This document shows positions 63,234 to 64,000 of a DNA stretch of 64,000 nucleotides, piece after piece. Position 1 is the stretch's first letter. Every line of letters begins with the position of its first letter. The notes beneath the pieces were generated by a model. It was not told the origin of the DNA. It searched no databases and worked only from the letters and a program-made list of their open reading frames with translations. The DNA is from a virus: IMG/VR virus record IMGVR_UViG_3300045283_000116, positions 1-64,000 of that record. One strand, given 5' to 3'. A program made the position numbers and the translations under genes.

Positions 63234-64000
63234 AATCCTGGTTGTAGTCCCGACCTACCTGACCGAGCCCGCGGACCTCGAGGTCACGCTGAAGATGCTC
63301 GAGTCCCTACGGGCCACGGAACCCGAAGTCGGAGTCGTGGTCGTCGACGACGGATCGCCCGCCGGGCAGCTCGTCGACGAGATCGAAGCCGCCAAGTCAC
63401 GACTGGAGTTTGCCCTTATCCGCCGCCCCGTGAACGAGGGATTCGCCCGTACCGTGAACGTTGGACTGGAGATGGCACGCAACTCGGACCGCGACGCGAT
63501 CCTGGTCAACGCCGACATCGAGTTCATCGACCAGAATTGGGCGCAGAAGATGCAGCAATGCCAGCGCTTCGACGGCCAAGGTCCGGCTGCCGTCGTCGGC
63601 GGACTGCTGCTCTACCCCACCGGCCTGATCCAGCACGCCGGGATCTTCTTCAGCCTCCTGCACCGATGTTTCGACCACCGTTACAAGTACGCGCCGCTCG
63701 ATCTCCCCGAGGCGCTGGTGGCCGAGTCGTGCCCGGTCACCGGAGCGTTGCAGTTCATCCGCAACGACTGCCTCCAGATCGTCGGCCTCTACGACGAGGA
63801 GTTCCGGCTCGGCTGGGAGGATGTGGACTATTGCTTGCGCGTGTTCATGGCCGGGGGCGAGTGCGTGTACGACCCGACCGTCCGCGCATTCCACTACGAG
63901 TCGATGTTCCGCAGCAAGCCGTCCCCGAAGATCCAAGATTGGCAGGCTCGCTCATGGCTGTACCTAGTCCAGAAGTACAAGACCACGAGCTTCGCCCTGT
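63226..64000 (+). CDS. GT-A glycosyltransferase 3 (GT2, rhamnosyltransferase-like), 3' truncated
   Basis: ATG 63226 overlaps the previous gene and the frame is open to the window end (258 codons). Clear GT2 features: VVVPTYLTEPADLEVTLKML, VVVVDDGSPAG, RRPVNEGFARTVNVGLEMA, ILVNADIEFID (NAD in place of DxD), and GLYDEEFRLGWEDVDYCLRV. This layout is typical of WbbL/rhamnosyltransferase-like enzymes. GACTGGAGTT near-palindrome at 63401. Confidence 0.85.
   Translation, partial: MSEILVVVPTYLTEPADLEVTLKMLESLRATEPEVGVVVVDDGSPAGQLVDEIEAAKSRLEFALIRRPVNEGFARTVNVGLEMARNSDRDAILVNADIEFIDQNWAQKMQQCQRFDGQGPAAVVGGLLLYPTGLIQHAGIFFSLLHRCFDHRYKYAPLDLPEALVAESCPVTGALQFIRNDCLQIVGLYDEEFRLGWEDVDYCLRVFMAGGECVYDPTVRAFHYESMFRSKPSPKIQDWQARSWLYLVQKYKTTSFAL

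Noticed and set aside
1-64000. Integrase, attachment site or partition genes
   Set aside because: None was recognised in the window; temperate lifestyle is therefore not claimed despite operator-like repeats.
1-64000. tRNA or rRNA genes
   Set aside because: No cloverleaf with TTCGA-type arm and matching acceptor stem was noticed by eye; a covariance search would be decisive.

Overview
The window reads as one continuous piece of a high-GC (roughly two-thirds GC) tailed dsDNA phage with a siphovirus plan; both ends are cut by the window. Head, tail, lysis and replication genes lie in the usual order, start and stop codons overlap as ATGA or GTGA, and no ribosomal, tRNA or housekeeping genes were seen. 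The host is probably an actinobacterium. Promoter -10 boxes are of the TANNNT type, several mRNAs look leaderless, the phage carries Rpf-like and RlpA-like wall enzymes, and there is a parS site identical to the actinobacterial core. Two secreted phage proteins end in a Cys-bounded beta domain that I associate with Solirubrobacterales/Thermoleophilia secreted proteins; that host call is inference.

Layout. 1-11.3 kb: a dense array of small, mostly unrecognised genes (ribbon-helix-helix and winged-helix proteins, zinc ribbons, a YkgJ-type Cys cluster, an ASCH-like protein), interrupted by a secreted 505-residue protein with its own terminator and by a 31-residue minus-strand membrane peptide. 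11.3-14.7 kb: HNH nuclease, putative small terminase, large terminase. 14.8-24.6 kb: accessory genes including a reverse-oriented secreted collagen-like moron, then portal, prohead protease with a nested scaffold, decoration protein, major capsid protein and head-tail connectors. 24.6-47 kb: tail tube, tail chaperones with a -1 frameshift, a 1673-residue tape measure, baseplate proteins (one with a papain-like N-terminal domain), two paralogous fibre genes including a 2110-residue collagen/collar/LamG fibre, and a glycosyltransferase. 47-53 kb: RlpA-like and Rpf-like enzymes, holin-like proteins, a single-strand-annealing-like protein, RusA and a CHAP endolysin. 53.0-54.75 kb: a four-gene minus-strand regulatory operon with an HTH protein. 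54.9-61.6 kb: Cas4/RecB-like nuclease, replication gene, HNH, DnaB helicase and small DNA-binding proteins. 60.4-64 kb: a methyltransferase and three GT-A glycosyltransferases.

Regulation is the most unusual part. (1) GACTNNAGTC occurs exactly 19 times, where about 0.6 would be expected at this base composition, mostly as GACTGGAGTC on the + strand and mostly inside genes. Some near-matches abut promoters. This resembles the operator/stoperator systems of temperate actinophages. (2) The 13-mer GTCGTAGATTAGG occurs five times, in front of portal, protease-scaffold, connector, tail and lysis modules, and looks like a late promoter without a -35 box. (3) Several starts lie 6-8 nt after a -10 box, implying leaderless mRNAs. 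(4) A second operator, CGGTACATCATC, marks the minus-strand regulatory operon. (5) A perfect 14-bp parS core sits at the start of the dnaB gene. No integrase or partition gene was seen, so the lifestyle is unresolved.
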